Shown here: positions 50,301-59,875 of the stretch, in pieces
Layout of the letters: each line of letters starts with the position of its first letter
How positions within the stretch are numbered: the first letter of the stretch is position 1
NCBI GenBank assembly: GCA_002050435.1
Contig: MWYV01000045.1
Coordinates: forward strand, 27,704 to 91,703
Direction of reading: 5' to 3'
Length of the DNA stretch: 64,000 nucleotides
Source: Chitinophagales bacterium 33-2
Lineage (GTDB): Bacteria; Bacteroidota; Bacteroidia; Chitinophagales; Chitinophagaceae
Translations under genes and position numbers: made by a program
Notes under the pieces: generated by a model
Databases searched by the model: none
The model's input: only the letters and a program-made list of their open reading frames with translations
What the model was told of the DNA's origin: nothing

Positions 50301-51422
50301 ATGCAAAAAAGGGTTTTAATTACTGGTGGCGCCGGATTTATTGGATCCCATCTGGCAGATGCACTAATAAAAAAAGGACACCAGGTACGTGTTCTTGATA
50401 ATCTATGCGAACAGGTTCACGGCCCAAACTGTATAAGGCCAGTCTATTTGCACCCAGATGTTGAATTGATTGCAGGTGATGTGCGGGATGCCGGAATGGT
50501 AAAAAAAGCGCTCCAGGGGATGGATGTGGTTTATCATTACGCAGCAATGGTTGGTGTGGGTCAGAGTATGTATGAAATTAAAAATTACACTGAAGTAAAT
50601 AATCTTGGAACAGCTGTACTTCTTGAAGCGCTTATAAAACATCCTGTGGAAAAACTGATAGTGGCTTCCAGCATGAGTATTTATGGGGAAGGGTTGTATA
50701 GAGATGCACAAGAAAGAATATCCACCGGAAATGAAAGAAAGATCGTTGATTTGAAATCTGCCAGATGGGAAATGTATGATGAACATGGCAAAGAACTGAA
50801 ACCATTTCATACTCCCGAAAATAAAATGCCCTCGCTTTCTTCGGTTTATGCACTTTCAAAATATGACCAGGAAAAACTTTGCCTGATGTTAGGCAGGGCT
50901 TATCACATTCCAACGGTTGCCTTGCGGCTTTTTAACGTGTATGGAACCCGGCAGGCGCTTTCCAACCCTTATACAGGGGTGCTCGCCATTTTTGCTTCCC
51001 GGCTTTTAAATAACAATCCTCCTTTGATCTTTGAAGATGGATTGCAAAAGAGAGATTTTGTAAGTGTGCATGATGTGGCACTTGCATCCATCCTTGCAAT
51101 GGAAAAAAAAGAAGCGAATTTTGAAGTCTTTAATATTGGTAGCGGCCAATCCTATTCTGTGGTAGAAATAGCAGAGAAGCTCGCATCCATTTTAAATAAA
51201 GTTGAAATTGAACCTGAGATTACCGGGAAATACAGGGTGGGCGATATTCGGCATTGTTTTGCGGACATTACCCGGGCAAAAGAAATACTGGGATATGAAC
51301 CCCGTGTTTCGTTTGAAGATGGTTTAATCGAACTCGCCGCATGGCTTCAGGATCAGACAGCAGAAGATAAAGTTAACATGGCCAGTCATGAGCTAGCAGA
51401 AAGAGGATTGACTGTTAATTAA
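50301..51422 (+). CDS. NAD-dependent nucleotide-sugar epimerase/dehydratase
   Basis: The 373-residue extended SDR has LITGGAGFIGSHLADALIKK (NAD site), DVVYHYAAMVGVGQSMYEIK, the active Ser in VASSMSIYGEG and the YxxxK in SVYALSKYDQEK (Tyr/Lys). The insertion EQVHG after the NAD-binding strand and the overall pattern resemble dTDP-L-rhamnose 4-epimerase-type enzymes; the precise sugar is not readable. The following gene begins 10 bases downstream, so this is a strongly coupled operon. Confidence 0.88.
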   Translation: MQKRVLITGGAGFIGSHLADALIKKGHQVRVLDNLCEQVHGPNCIRPVYLHPDVELIAGDVRDAGMVKKALQGMDVVYHYAAMVGVGQSMYEIKNYTEVNNLGTAVLLEALIKHPVEKLIVASSMSIYGEGLYRDAQERISTGNERKIVDLKSARWEMYDEHGKELKPFHTPENKMPSLSSVYALSKYDQEKLCLMLGRAYHIPTVALRLFNVYGTRQALSNPYTGVLAIFASRLLNNNPPLIFEDGLQKRDFVSVHDVALASILAMEKKEANFEVFNIGSGQSYSVVEIAEKLASILNKVEIEPEITGKYRVGDIRHCFADITRAKEILGYEPRVSFEDGLIELAAWLQDQTAEDKVNMASHELAERGLTVN

Positions 51423-51432
51423 ACCAGGGAGC

Positions 51433-53478
51433 ATGACAGAATTATCAGAAACTAACAGGAAAGGTGAAGCAGGGAAAATTGGTTTTGTTCAATGGTTTCA
51501 CATGAACCAGTTTGAAGAAGTTGAACGATCAATTGACGACCTCAAAAAAATTAATATTTCACAGATCCGCACCAACTTGTCGTGGGCCGACTGGCACAGG
51601 CCAGGTGGAAAAGAATGGTACGACTGGATGTTTCAAAAACTGGGTGTTTCATTTAAAGTATTACCCTGCATTTTATATACGCCCCCTTCACTCGGTATAA
51701 AATCAAAATCCTCCTCTCCTCCTGCCGACCCGAAACAACTCGCTCATTTTGTAGATTTGGTGATTACCGCTTACGGGAAGCATTTCGAGTACATCGAACT
51801 TTGGAATGAACCGAATAACATTGCAGAGTATGATTTTACACTGGATGAAGACTGGAATGTTTTCTGCGAAATGGTGGGCGGTGCTGCCAATTGGGCCAGA
51901 AAAAAAGGAAAGAAAACGGTGCTCGGTGGTATGAGTCCCATAGATCCTCTCTGGCTCAGACACATGTTTCGGAAAAACCTGATGGAGTACATCGATGTCG
52001 TAGGCATTCATGGGTTTCCCGGCGTTTTTGATTATAACTGGGAAGGATGGAATACCGAGATACAAAAAATCAGGCAGGTGCTAATTGAAAATAATTGTGC
52101 AGCACAACTATGGATCACTGAAGCAGGATTTTCTACATGGCAGCACAATGAAAAAAAGCAACTGGAAGAATTTATACTTGCTACCCGGTCGGATGCTGAA
52201 AAGGTTTTCTGGTATGGATTAAAAGATCTTTCACCCGCACTCCCCGCGGTTGACAGGTACCACCTGGACGAAAGAGAATACCATTTTGGTATCAAGCATG
52301 CAGACAATACACCTAAATTATTATTTACACTGCTAACGCTTTTCGGAACTGATAGAATTACTGAATTCGAATGGATGACGGCAGATTTACCAGCATCCTC
52401 AAACAATAGACCTTATACACTGATAACAGGAGGTGCTGGTTTTGTAGGTACCAATCTGGCGAGCAGGCTGTTGTCAGCAGGTAAAAATGTAATGGTGCTG
52501 GATAATCTCTCCAGGCCTGGTGTTGAAAAAAATCTTTTCTGGCTGAGGGAAAAATATCCGGCACAGTTACAGATCATGATTGGTGATATGAGGGACTTTA
52601 CTGCGGTGTCAACAGCGGTAGCAAATGCAGAAATGGTTTACCATTTTGCAGCCCAGGTTGCGGTTACTTCGAGTTTGGCTGATCCAGTCCATGATTTCAG
52701 TGTGAATGCAAAAGGTACACTCAATATTCTTGAGGCCATCAGGCTATCCAATCATCAGCCTCCCATCATTTACGCATCAACAAATAAAGTGTATGGAGAT
52801 CTCGATGATGTCAACATGTTAGCCGATGATACGCGGTATCGTGCTGAAGATCCTTTTGTCCAAAACAATGGTATCAATGAAAAAAGAAATCTTGAATTTC
52901 ATAGTCCATATGGTTGTACCAAGGGTATTGCCGATCAGTATATTCTGGATTATTCAAGAAGTTATGGACTGCAAACAATGGTTTTCAGGATGAGTTGTAT
53001 TTATGGTCCGCACCAATGTGGAACTGAAGACCAGGGGTGGGTGGCACATTTCCTCATACAGGCCTTAAAAAATAATCCTGTCACGATTTATGGTGATGGA
53101 AAACAGGTCAGGGACATTTTATATGTTGATGATCTTGTAGATGCGTTCCTGCTGGCAGGTAAACACATAAAACAACTTTCGGGGCAGGCGTTTAATATTG
53201 GAGGCGGACCGGAAAACACCATTAGTTTGCTTGAATTGCTTGCGTACATCCGGGAGCTTTCAGGCACAAAACAACAGGTTACCTTTGAAGAATGGAGACA
53301 AGGTGATCAAAAATATTATGTATCCGATATTTTAAAATTCAGCCGCCAAACCGGATGGTATCCTGAAACAGTAACTGCTGAAGGGATCCGCGCTTTATAC
53401 AACTGGTTACAAGAGCAGGAGGTTTCTGACAATAAAAAGAATAAAACAGCCATTTCAAATTATAAAGAGGTAATATGA
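51433..53478 (+). CDS. fusion: GH-A clan glycosidase plus CDP-paratose 2-epimerase-like SDR
   Basis: The 681-residue protein has two enzyme parts. Residues about 10-315 form a TIM-barrel glycosidase with the acid/base Glu126 in YIELWNEPNN and the nucleophile Glu230 in LWITEAGFST, the clan GH-A pattern. From about 325 an extended SDR begins (TLITGGAGFVGTNLASRLL) with LDNLSRPGVEKNLFWLREK, STNKVYGDL, SPYGCTKGIADQ (Tyr493, Lys497) and GNGKQVRD-type GDGKQVRDILYVDDL. These SDR motifs match CDP-paratose/tyvelose 2-epimerases (RfbE). No signal peptide is present, so both act in the cytosol. The fusion implies one substrate series processed by glycoside cleavage and 2-epimerisation. The stop overlaps the next gene by four bases. 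Confidence 0.85.
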   Translation: MTELSETNRKGEAGKIGFVQWFHMNQFEEVERSIDDLKKINISQIRTNLSWADWHRPGGKEWYDWMFQKLGVSFKVLPCILYTPPSLGIKSKSSSPPADPKQLAHFVDLVITAYGKHFEYIELWNEPNNIAEYDFTLDEDWNVFCEMVGGAANWARKKGKKTVLGGMSPIDPLWLRHMFRKNLMEYIDVVGIHGFPGVFDYNWEGWNTEIQKIRQVLIENNCAAQLWITEAGFSTWQHNEKKQLEEFILATRSDAEKVFWYGLKDLSPALPAVDRYHLDEREYHFGIKHADNTPKLLFTLLTLFGTDRITEFEWMTADLPASSNNRPYTLITGGAGFVGTNLASRLLSAGKNVMVLDNLSRPGVEKNLFWLREKYPAQLQIMIGDMRDFTAVSTAVANAEMVYHFAAQVAVTSSLADPVHDFSVNAKGTLNILEAIRLSNHQPPIIYASTNKVYGDLDDVNMLADDTRYRAEDPFVQNNGINEKRNLEFHSPYGCTKGIADQYILDYSRSYGLQTMVFRMSCIYGPHQCGTEDQGWVAHFLIQALKNNPVTIYGDGKQVRDILYVDDLVDAFLLAGKHIKQLSGQAFNIGGGPENTISLLELLAYIRELSGTKQQVTFEEWRQGDQKYYVSDILKFSRQTGWYPETVTAEGIRALYNWLQEQEVSDNKKNKTAISNYKEVI

Positions 53479-54428
53479 TCGCAGCCGTATTGAAAAAACC
53501 TGGATGCGTAGCATTAATAAAGACAGCCACGCCAGACATCAGTGATCATGAAGTTAGAATAAGAATAGAAGGTTGCGGTATTTGTGCATCCAGCATTCCC
53601 TTGTGGCAGGGACGTGAATGGTTTGAATATCCGCAGGCACCTGGCGCGCCAGGACATGAAGCCTGGGGTACCATTGATGCTGTTGGAGCGTTGGTGAAAG
53701 CATTCAAGTCGGGCGACCGCGTGGCTTTTCTTTCCGCCAACGGATATGCAGAATATGATATTGCCAATGAAGAAGTCATGGTAAAATTGCCTGAAGCACT
53801 TGCATCAAAGCCATTCCCCGGGGAGCCACTCGGATGCGCCATGAATATTTTCTCCAGAAGTGACATTACCAAAAATGATACGGTTGCTATTATAGGCATT
53901 GGATTTTTAGGCGCTTTACTTTGCCAGCTGGCAAAACATGCAGGCGCAAATGTGATCGCTATTTCAAGAAGAAATTATTCGCTTGGAATTGCAGAAAACT
54001 ATGGGGCGGATCTATGCATTCCCATGACAGCACCCTGGGAAGTATTGGAGAAGGTGAAAGCGTTCACTGGCAAAAATTTATGTACACGCGTAATTGAAGC
54101 TACAGGTAAACAGGAAGCCCTGGATATTGCTACGGAGATCATTGGAGAAAGGGGGCAATTGATCGTTGCCGGTTTCCACCAGGATGGATTAAGGCAGGTA
54201 AACTTTCAAAAGTGGAACTGGAAAGGAATTGAAGTAATCAATGCACACGAAAGAGCGCCTGCAAAATACGTTGATGGAATGAAGAAAGCTGTTACTGCAG
54301 TGGTAAGCGGAATTCTTCAGCCGGAAGCTTTGTACACCGACATTTTATCTCTGGACGCTCTCGATGTAGGTTTTCAAAAAACGATTGATCGTCCGGATGG
54401 ATTTATGAAAGCATTCATTCATTTATAA
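53475..54428 (+). CDS. zinc-dependent alcohol dehydrogenase (MDR family)
   Basis: The 317-residue medium-chain dehydrogenase has the catalytic-zinc residues in GCGICASS (Cys) and PGAPGHEAWG (His-Glu). Its Rossmann domain is marked by VAIIGIGFLGALLCQLAKHA. It lacks the four-Cys structural zinc lobe. By context it oxidises a hydroxyl of a sugar or cyclitol. It is translationally coupled to the fusion gene (ATGA overlap) and 10 bases before the Gfo/Idh gene, a pairing seen in cyclitol and amino-sugar pathways. Confidence 0.88.
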   Translation: MIAAVLKKPGCVALIKTATPDISDHEVRIRIEGCGICASSIPLWQGREWFEYPQAPGAPGHEAWGTIDAVGALVKAFKSGDRVAFLSANGYAEYDIANEEVMVKLPEALASKPFPGEPLGCAMNIFSRSDITKNDTVAIIGIGFLGALLCQLAKHAGANVIAISRRNYSLGIAENYGADLCIPMTAPWEVLEKVKAFTGKNLCTRVIEATGKQEALDIATEIIGERGQLIVAGFHQDGLRQVNFQKWNWKGIEVINAHERAPAKYVDGMKKAVTAVVSGILQPEALYTDILSLDALDVGFQKTIDRPDGFMKAFIHL

Positions 54429-54438
54429 ATTTTACTTT

Positions 54439-55440
54439 TTGGAAACAGTGGTAAATACAAAACCCCGCCTCGCTTTTTGCGGTGTTGGATGGATCGGGAG
54501 AAACAGGATGCAGGCTGCAAAAGACTCCGGTCTGGCGGAGATCATTTCATTCGCGGATACCTCGGAAGAATGTATCAAAGCAGCATCTGCAATTGTTCCA
54601 GACGGAAAAATATATAGGCAATTACAGGATGTTATAATGGATCCTTTCATAGATGCAGTGGTGATTGCCACACCAAGTGCATTTCATATGGAACAATCCA
54701 TAAATGCCTTTCAGCAAGGAAAATCTGTTTTTTGTCAGAAGCCATTAGGAAGAAATGCAGATGAGGTGAGCAAATTGATCCTGGCTTCAAAAAAGGCCAA
54801 TAAATTATTGGGTGCGGATTTTTCTTACCGGTACACAAAAGCTTTTAAAGTGATTCATCAAATCATTCAATCCGGTGAACTGGGAAAGATCTTCGCAGTA
54901 GATTTGAAATTTCATAACGCTTATGGTCCGGACAAGCCCTGGTTTTATGACCACAAACTATCTGGTGGAGGATGCGTGCTTGACCTCGGGATACACCTTA
55001 TTGACCTGGTGCTTTATGCATTGGATTTTCCTCATGTGCTTAATGTAGACAGTCTGTTGTATGCACAGGGCATTTCCTGTAAAGGAAAAAACAAAGTGGA
55101 GGATTATGCGCAGGTGCAGCTGGCGCTGGACAAGGATATTGCTGTTCATCTTGCCTGTTCGTGGAATTTAAAAGTTGGACGTGATGCTGTAATCGAAGCG
55201 GCTTTTTATGGAACCAAAGGCGGTGTGGCCATGAAGAATATCAATGGCTCTTTTTACGATTTCCAGGCGCTTAAATATAACGGAACTAAAACGGAAGTTT
55301 TGTTTGATCAGCCCGACGACTGGGGTGGCAAAGCAATAGTGGAATGGATAAAAAAACTATCAGTGGATTCAACATGGGATCCCACCGCCGCACAATACCT
55401 TTCATCTGCGGAAGTAGTAGACCTGATTTACGAAATATAA
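54439..55440 (+). CDS. Gfo/Idh/MocA-family oxidoreductase
   Basis: The 333-residue protein has an N-terminal Rossmann fold (LAFCGVGWIGRNRMQAAKDS) and the family lysine in SVFCQKPLGRNADEV, where the usual EKP is QKP. The C-terminal substrate domain includes GGGCVLDLGIHLIDLVLYAL, with the usual catalytic His. These enzymes act on sugars, inositols and NDP-sugars, by NAD-dependent oxidation or reduction. The start is TTG 54439 or GTG 54448; no ATG precedes the fold. Confidence 0.9.
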   Translation: METVVNTKPRLAFCGVGWIGRNRMQAAKDSGLAEIISFADTSEECIKAASAIVPDGKIYRQLQDVIMDPFIDAVVIATPSAFHMEQSINAFQQGKSVFCQKPLGRNADEVSKLILASKKANKLLGADFSYRYTKAFKVIHQIIQSGELGKIFAVDLKFHNAYGPDKPWFYDHKLSGGGCVLDLGIHLIDLVLYALDFPHVLNVDSLLYAQGISCKGKNKVEDYAQVQLALDKDIAVHLACSWNLKVGRDAVIEAAFYGTKGGVAMKNINGSFYDFQALKYNGTKTEVLFDQPDDWGGKAIVEWIKKLSVDSTWDPTAAQYLSSAEVVDLIYEI

Positions 55441-55446
55441 ATTTCA

Positions 55447-56541
55447 ATGAAAGTATTAATGACCACTGATACCGTTGGAGGGGTGTGGAATTATTCCATT
55501 GAACTTTGCAGGTCATTGCAATTGCATGGTGTGCAATTTGTGCTGGTTACAATGGGAAGGAAAATAACAGCAAATCAGAAAAAATCTGTTGATGCACTCC
55601 ACCATGTGCAGGTCATTGAAACGGGATTTGTACTGGAATGGATGAAAGACCCATGGAAGGATATCGACGCATCCGGACAATGGTTGCTGGAACTTGAAAC
55701 ATCCATTCAGCCAGATCTTGTGCATTTAAACGGGTATAGCTTTGGCGCGTTAAGATTCAAAGCACCAACAATCGTGGTGGCACATTCGGATGTGTATTCA
55801 TGGTTTAAATCAGTTACCGGCGAAGCTCCTTCATCTGAATGGGAGGCATATTACCATAGGGTTAAAAATGGGCTCGAAGGAGCAGGACTTGTGATCGCAC
55901 CAACATACACCATTCTAGAAAATATTTTTAATACCTATACAGGTAAAATTAAAAGTCGTGTGATCCGGAACGGGCGCAACCCCAAACAATTTTATTCAAA
56001 TCCAAAGCAACCATACATTTTTAGTATGGGAAGAATTTGGGACAAGGCTAAAAATATTGAACTGCTTTCTAAAGTTGCAGCGCAAATTCCTTATGAGATC
56101 AGGATTGCCGGCGAACAGGAATTTTCAGATAACCAATATTCAGCATTCACCACCACGATAAATTTCCTGGGGCCACTGGATGAAGCGCAGGTGGCAAAAG
56201 AACTTTCCAGCGCATCCGTATTTGCATCGCCAGCAAAATATGAACCCTTTGGACTTTCAGTGCTTGAAGCTGCGCTTTCAGGTTGTGCCCTTGTGCTGGG
56301 TAATATTGCTTCACTTAAAGAATTATGGGATGATGCTGCTGTATATGTTGACACAGATGATCCAAAAGAACTGGCAGATCTTTTAAATCACCTGATGAAG
56401 GATCCCGGAACGCGATCAGTTCTTTCAAAAAAGGCCCAGGAAAAAGCAAAAGAATATACATCTTCATTCATGGCTGAAAATTACCTGGATACTTATACCA
56501 TGATGATACACGCAAAAAATCAGCGAAGTGAAATTGCCTAA
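55447..56541 (+). CDS. GT4-type glycosyltransferase
   Basis: The 364-residue GT-B fold enzyme begins MKVLMTTDTVGGVWNYSIEL, the GGxxxY/N acceptor-side loop of family 4. The donor-side signature is YEPFGLSVLEAALSGCALVL (the E-x7-E motif) near 265-285. The nucleotide-sugar donor cannot be read. The stop is one base before the next gene's ATG. Confidence 0.9.
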   Translation: MKVLMTTDTVGGVWNYSIELCRSLQLHGVQFVLVTMGRKITANQKKSVDALHHVQVIETGFVLEWMKDPWKDIDASGQWLLELETSIQPDLVHLNGYSFGALRFKAPTIVVAHSDVYSWFKSVTGEAPSSEWEAYYHRVKNGLEGAGLVIAPTYTILENIFNTYTGKIKSRVIRNGRNPKQFYSNPKQPYIFSMGRIWDKAKNIELLSKVAAQIPYEIRIAGEQEFSDNQYSAFTTTINFLGPLDEAQVAKELSSASVFASPAKYEPFGLSVLEAALSGCALVLGNIASLKELWDDAAVYVDTDDPKELADLLNHLMKDPGTRSVLSKKAQEKAKEYTSSFMAENYLDTYTMMIHAKNQRSEIA

Positions 56542-56542
56542 A

Positions 56543-57646
56543 ATGAAAATTGTTTTATTCTATCATTCTTTATTGTCCGACTGGAACCATGGCAACGCGC
56601 ATTTTTTGCGGGGTATGGCTACTGAATTGATTAATCGGGGAAATGATGTAACTATATATGAACCCATGGATGGATGGAGCCTTTCAAATTTAAAAAACGA
56701 TTACGGAGAAAAAGCGATAGAAGAATTTTATAACTATTATCCATTATTAAACAGTAGCTTTTATGACCCCGCGCAACCAGAACTGGAAGAAAAATTGAAA
56801 GATGCTGACCTGGTGATTGTTCATGAATGGAATGAACATTTTCTTGTAAAACAAATAGGCGCTGCCAGGCAACAAGGATCTTTTAAACTCTTGTTTCATG
56901 ATACCCACCATCGTGCGGTTACCGACAGGAGAAGTATGAGTCAGTACGACTTGCAGCATTATGATGGCGTGTTGGCTTTTGGTGAAGTGATCCGGAGGAT
57001 ATACCTGGAAGAAGGCTGGATTAAAAAAGCATGGACCTGGCATGAGGCAGCTGATACAAATATTTTTTTTCCGCAGAAAGAAAAGGAAATAAAAGGCGAC
57101 CTGGTTTGGATTGGCAACTGGGGAGATGATGAAAGAGCTGAAGAACTACTTGAATTTTTAATTGAGCCCGTAAAAGAATTAAAATTAAAAGCCACCATCT
57201 ATGGGGTACGCTACCCGGATCATGCCCTGGAAGCATTAAGCAATGCAGGAATTACCTATGGGGGATGGTTGCCAAATTATAAAGCACCGGAAGTATTTGC
57301 GCAACATCGTTTAACCATTCATGTACCCCGAAGACCTTATGTAAAGGCACTGCCTGGCATACCAACAATTCGTCCTTTCGAGGCCATGGCCTGCAGCATA
57401 CCGCTTTTGTCGGCGCCGTGGATCGACGAGGAAGATCTGTTTACCGAAGGAAGGGATTATAAAATGGTGCATAATAAAAAAGAGATGATGCAGTGGATGG
57501 AAAACTTAATGACAGATGATCAAGCCGCATCTTTGCAGAAAGAAAATGGATTGAAGACCATCAGTCAAAAACACAGTTGCAAAATCCGCATTGACGAATT
57601 GTATCAAATTTGCAGGGATATGGGAATCCATGCAGGTAACGTTTAA
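56543..57646 (+). CDS. CgeB-like glycosyltransferase 1
   Basis: From ATG 56543 the protein has 367 residues (an in-frame GTG five codons upstream overlaps the previous gene and is less likely). It is a GT-B protein with N-terminal HGNAHFLRGMATELINRG and a C-terminal donor-binding part PTIRPFEAMACSIPLLSAPW, then EDLFTEGRDY, as in CgeB/DUF3880 glycosyltransferases. It carries an HDTHHR segment near 120. It is one of three tandem homologues with little identity outside the fold. Confidence 0.85.
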   Translation: MKIVLFYHSLLSDWNHGNAHFLRGMATELINRGNDVTIYEPMDGWSLSNLKNDYGEKAIEEFYNYYPLLNSSFYDPAQPELEEKLKDADLVIVHEWNEHFLVKQIGAARQQGSFKLLFHDTHHRAVTDRRSMSQYDLQHYDGVLAFGEVIRRIYLEEGWIKKAWTWHEAADTNIFFPQKEKEIKGDLVWIGNWGDDERAEELLEFLIEPVKELKLKATIYGVRYPDHALEALSNAGITYGGWLPNYKAPEVFAQHRLTIHVPRRPYVKALPGIPTIRPFEAMACSIPLLSAPWIDEEDLFTEGRDYKMVHNKKEMMQWMENLMTDDQAASLQKENGLKTISQKHSCKIRIDELYQICRDMGIHAGNV

Positions 57647-57655
57647 ATTTGTAAA

Positions 57656-58744
57656 ATGAAACTCGCTTTTTTTGGATCGAGTCTTGTTTCAGCTTACTGG
57701 AATGGCGCTGCCACTTATTACAGGGGCATTATAAAAGCATTGTATGAAATAGGTTATACCATTGATTTTTTTGAACCCGATGCTTATGACCGCCAGACCC
57801 ACCGCGATATGGATGATCCAGGCTATGCCACAATTCATATTTACCAGCCAGATGAAGTATCGGCATTGCAGGCTATGGATGCGGCAATGGATGCAGATGT
57901 AATTATAAAAACTAGTGGAGTGGGTGTGCTGGATGGCTTTCTTGAAAAAGAAATTGCAGGCTTGAGGAAAAAAGGTAAGTTCATTATTTTCTGGGATGTG
58001 GATGCTCCGGCCACGCTTGACAGAATGGAACAGGATGTAAATGATCCATTCAGAGACCTGGTGAAGCAGTATAACCTGGTGCTGACCTATGGAGGTGGTC
58101 ATCCTGTGATCAATGCTTACAAATCATTTGGGGCGGTGAACTGTTTTCCCATTTACAATGCACTGGATCCGTCCACACACCATCCGGTCGTTAAAGCGTC
58201 AACGTTTGAGGCAGACCTGAGTTTTCTTGGTAACAGACTGCCTGACAGGGAAAAAAGAGTAGATGATTTTTTCTTTTACACAGCTGCGGCAATGCCTGGT
58301 AAACGTTTTCTGCTTGGAGGAAGCGGGTGGATGGATAAAAGCATGACTTCAAACATTCATTATACCGGGCATGTATATACGAAAGATCATAATCAATTGA
58401 ATTGTTCTGCCAAAGCAGTATTAAACATCAGTAGAGACAGCATGGCGAAATATGGCTTCTCGCCTGCTACCCGTGTTTTTGAAGCCGCAGGTGCAGGCGC
58501 CTGCGTGATTACAGATTATTGGGAAGGGATAAATGAATTCTTTGAGCCCGGAAGAGAGATACTGGTAGCCAGGAACGGTGAAGATGTTGTACGAATGCTC
58601 AGGGATCTTAGATGGGAAAATGCACTTGAGATTGGGAAGGCTGCATTAAAGAAAGTGCTTGCCAAACATACTTATACACAAAGGGCTGAAGAACTTGACA
58701 GGATACTTGAATCTGAATTTTTCAAAGTAAAAACGAAAGCATGA
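57656..58744 (+). CDS. CgeB-like glycosyltransferase 2
   Basis: The 362-residue GT-B enzyme begins MKLAFFGSSLVSAYWNGAAT, with YYRGIIKALYEIGYTIDFFE next. The donor motif is SPATRVFEAAGAGACVITDYW, then FFEPGREILVARNGEDVV. The pattern resembles Bacillus CgeB, a spore-surface glycosylation enzyme. It overlaps the next gene by four bases (ATGA), so they are co-translated. It shares the -DYW- motif with glycosyltransferase 3 and is clearly its closest paralogue. Confidence 0.88.
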   Translation: MKLAFFGSSLVSAYWNGAATYYRGIIKALYEIGYTIDFFEPDAYDRQTHRDMDDPGYATIHIYQPDEVSALQAMDAAMDADVIIKTSGVGVLDGFLEKEIAGLRKKGKFIIFWDVDAPATLDRMEQDVNDPFRDLVKQYNLVLTYGGGHPVINAYKSFGAVNCFPIYNALDPSTHHPVVKASTFEADLSFLGNRLPDREKRVDDFFFYTAAAMPGKRFLLGGSGWMDKSMTSNIHYTGHVYTKDHNQLNCSAKAVLNISRDSMAKYGFSPATRVFEAAGAGACVITDYWEGINEFFEPGREILVARNGEDVVRMLRDLRWENALEIGKAALKKVLAKHTYTQRAEELDRILESEFFKVKTKA

Positions 58745-59850
58745 CCAAAGAAAAATTACAAATCACGATCCTTGGTTTATCAATAACTTCCTCGTGGGGG
58801 AACGGTCATGCAACAACATACCGTGCGCTGATCAGGGAGTTAAACCGTGCAGGACATAAAATCACATTCTTTGAAAAAAATGCACCCTGGTATGCGGCCA
58901 ACCGGGATATGGCTTCACCTGAATTCTGCACCACTATTTTGTATAACGATCTTAAAGAACTAGAACAAAACTATGGAGCGCAAATTTGCGATGCAGACCT
59001 GGTGATCGTAGGGTCTTACACGCCCCAGGGGGTGGAGGCAGGTGATCTTGTTTTCAGGCTTGCTAAGGGAGTAACTGCTTTTTATGATATTGATACACCG
59101 GTTACACTTGCAAAAATGGATAAAGAAGATTTTGAATACCTGCATCCTTTGCAAATTCCTCAATACAACATCTATCTTTCTTTTACCGGGGGTCCAATAT
59201 TAAAGCTTTTGGAAAAATGTTATGCATCTCCAATGGCGCGTGCGTTATATTGTTCTGTTGACCCAGAATTGTATTACCCAGAAAGGCAACAAAAAAAATG
59301 GGACCTTGGTTATCTCGGCACCTATAGTGTTGACAGGCAAAAGCCACTTGAAGACCTGATGATACATGCGGCTGGAAAATTAACGGATCAACGTTTTGTT
59401 GTGGCAGGACCTCAATACCCCGATGACATAACCTGGGGTGTAAATGTAGAAAGAATTGAACACCTGGCACCTGCAGATCATCGATCCTTTTACAACCAGC
59501 AACGTTTTACGCAGAACATCACACGCACCGACATGATCAAATCAGGGTATGCTCCAAGTGTAAGATTATTTGAAGCCGCCGCTTGCGGCACACCTGTGAT
59601 CAGTGATTATTGGGACGGTTTGGAATCTTTTTTTAAACCGGGAAAAGAGATCCTGATTTCCCATTCATGTGTAGATACGGTCCGGTACCTGACGGAAATA
59701 AATGAAGAAGAAAGAATTGCTATTGGAACCAATGCACGGAAAAAAGTTTTGGAATACCACACCGCTGCGCATCGGGCCATTGAATTAATCAATTATTATA
59801 ATGAAGCTGTATGCAAAATATCGCTTCAGCCAGAGGAAATGAAAAATTGA
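58741..59850 (+). CDS. CgeB-like glycosyltransferase 3
   Basis: The 369-residue GT-B paralogue of the preceding gene begins LQITILGLSITSSWGNGHAT, with TYRALIRELNRAGHKITFFE next. The donor motif is APSVRLFEAAACGTPVISDY, then FFKPGKEILISHSCVDTV. The start overlaps the previous stop by four bases. With glycosyltransferases 1 and 2 and the GT4 enzyme it gives four glycosyltransferases in a row, suggesting an oligosaccharide of about four added sugars. Confidence 0.88.
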   Translation: MTKEKLQITILGLSITSSWGNGHATTYRALIRELNRAGHKITFFEKNAPWYAANRDMASPEFCTTILYNDLKELEQNYGAQICDADLVIVGSYTPQGVEAGDLVFRLAKGVTAFYDIDTPVTLAKMDKEDFEYLHPLQIPQYNIYLSFTGGPILKLLEKCYASPMARALYCSVDPELYYPERQQKKWDLGYLGTYSVDRQKPLEDLMIHAAGKLTDQRFVVAGPQYPDDITWGVNVERIEHLAPADHRSFYNQQRFTQNITRTDMIKSGYAPSVRLFEAAACGTPVISDYWDGLESFFKPGKEILISHSCVDTVRYLTEINEEERIAIGTNARKKVLEYHTAAHRAIELINYYNEAVCKISLQPEEMKN

Positions 59851-59875
59851 AATAGAAAGTTGCCCCGCAGAAACC

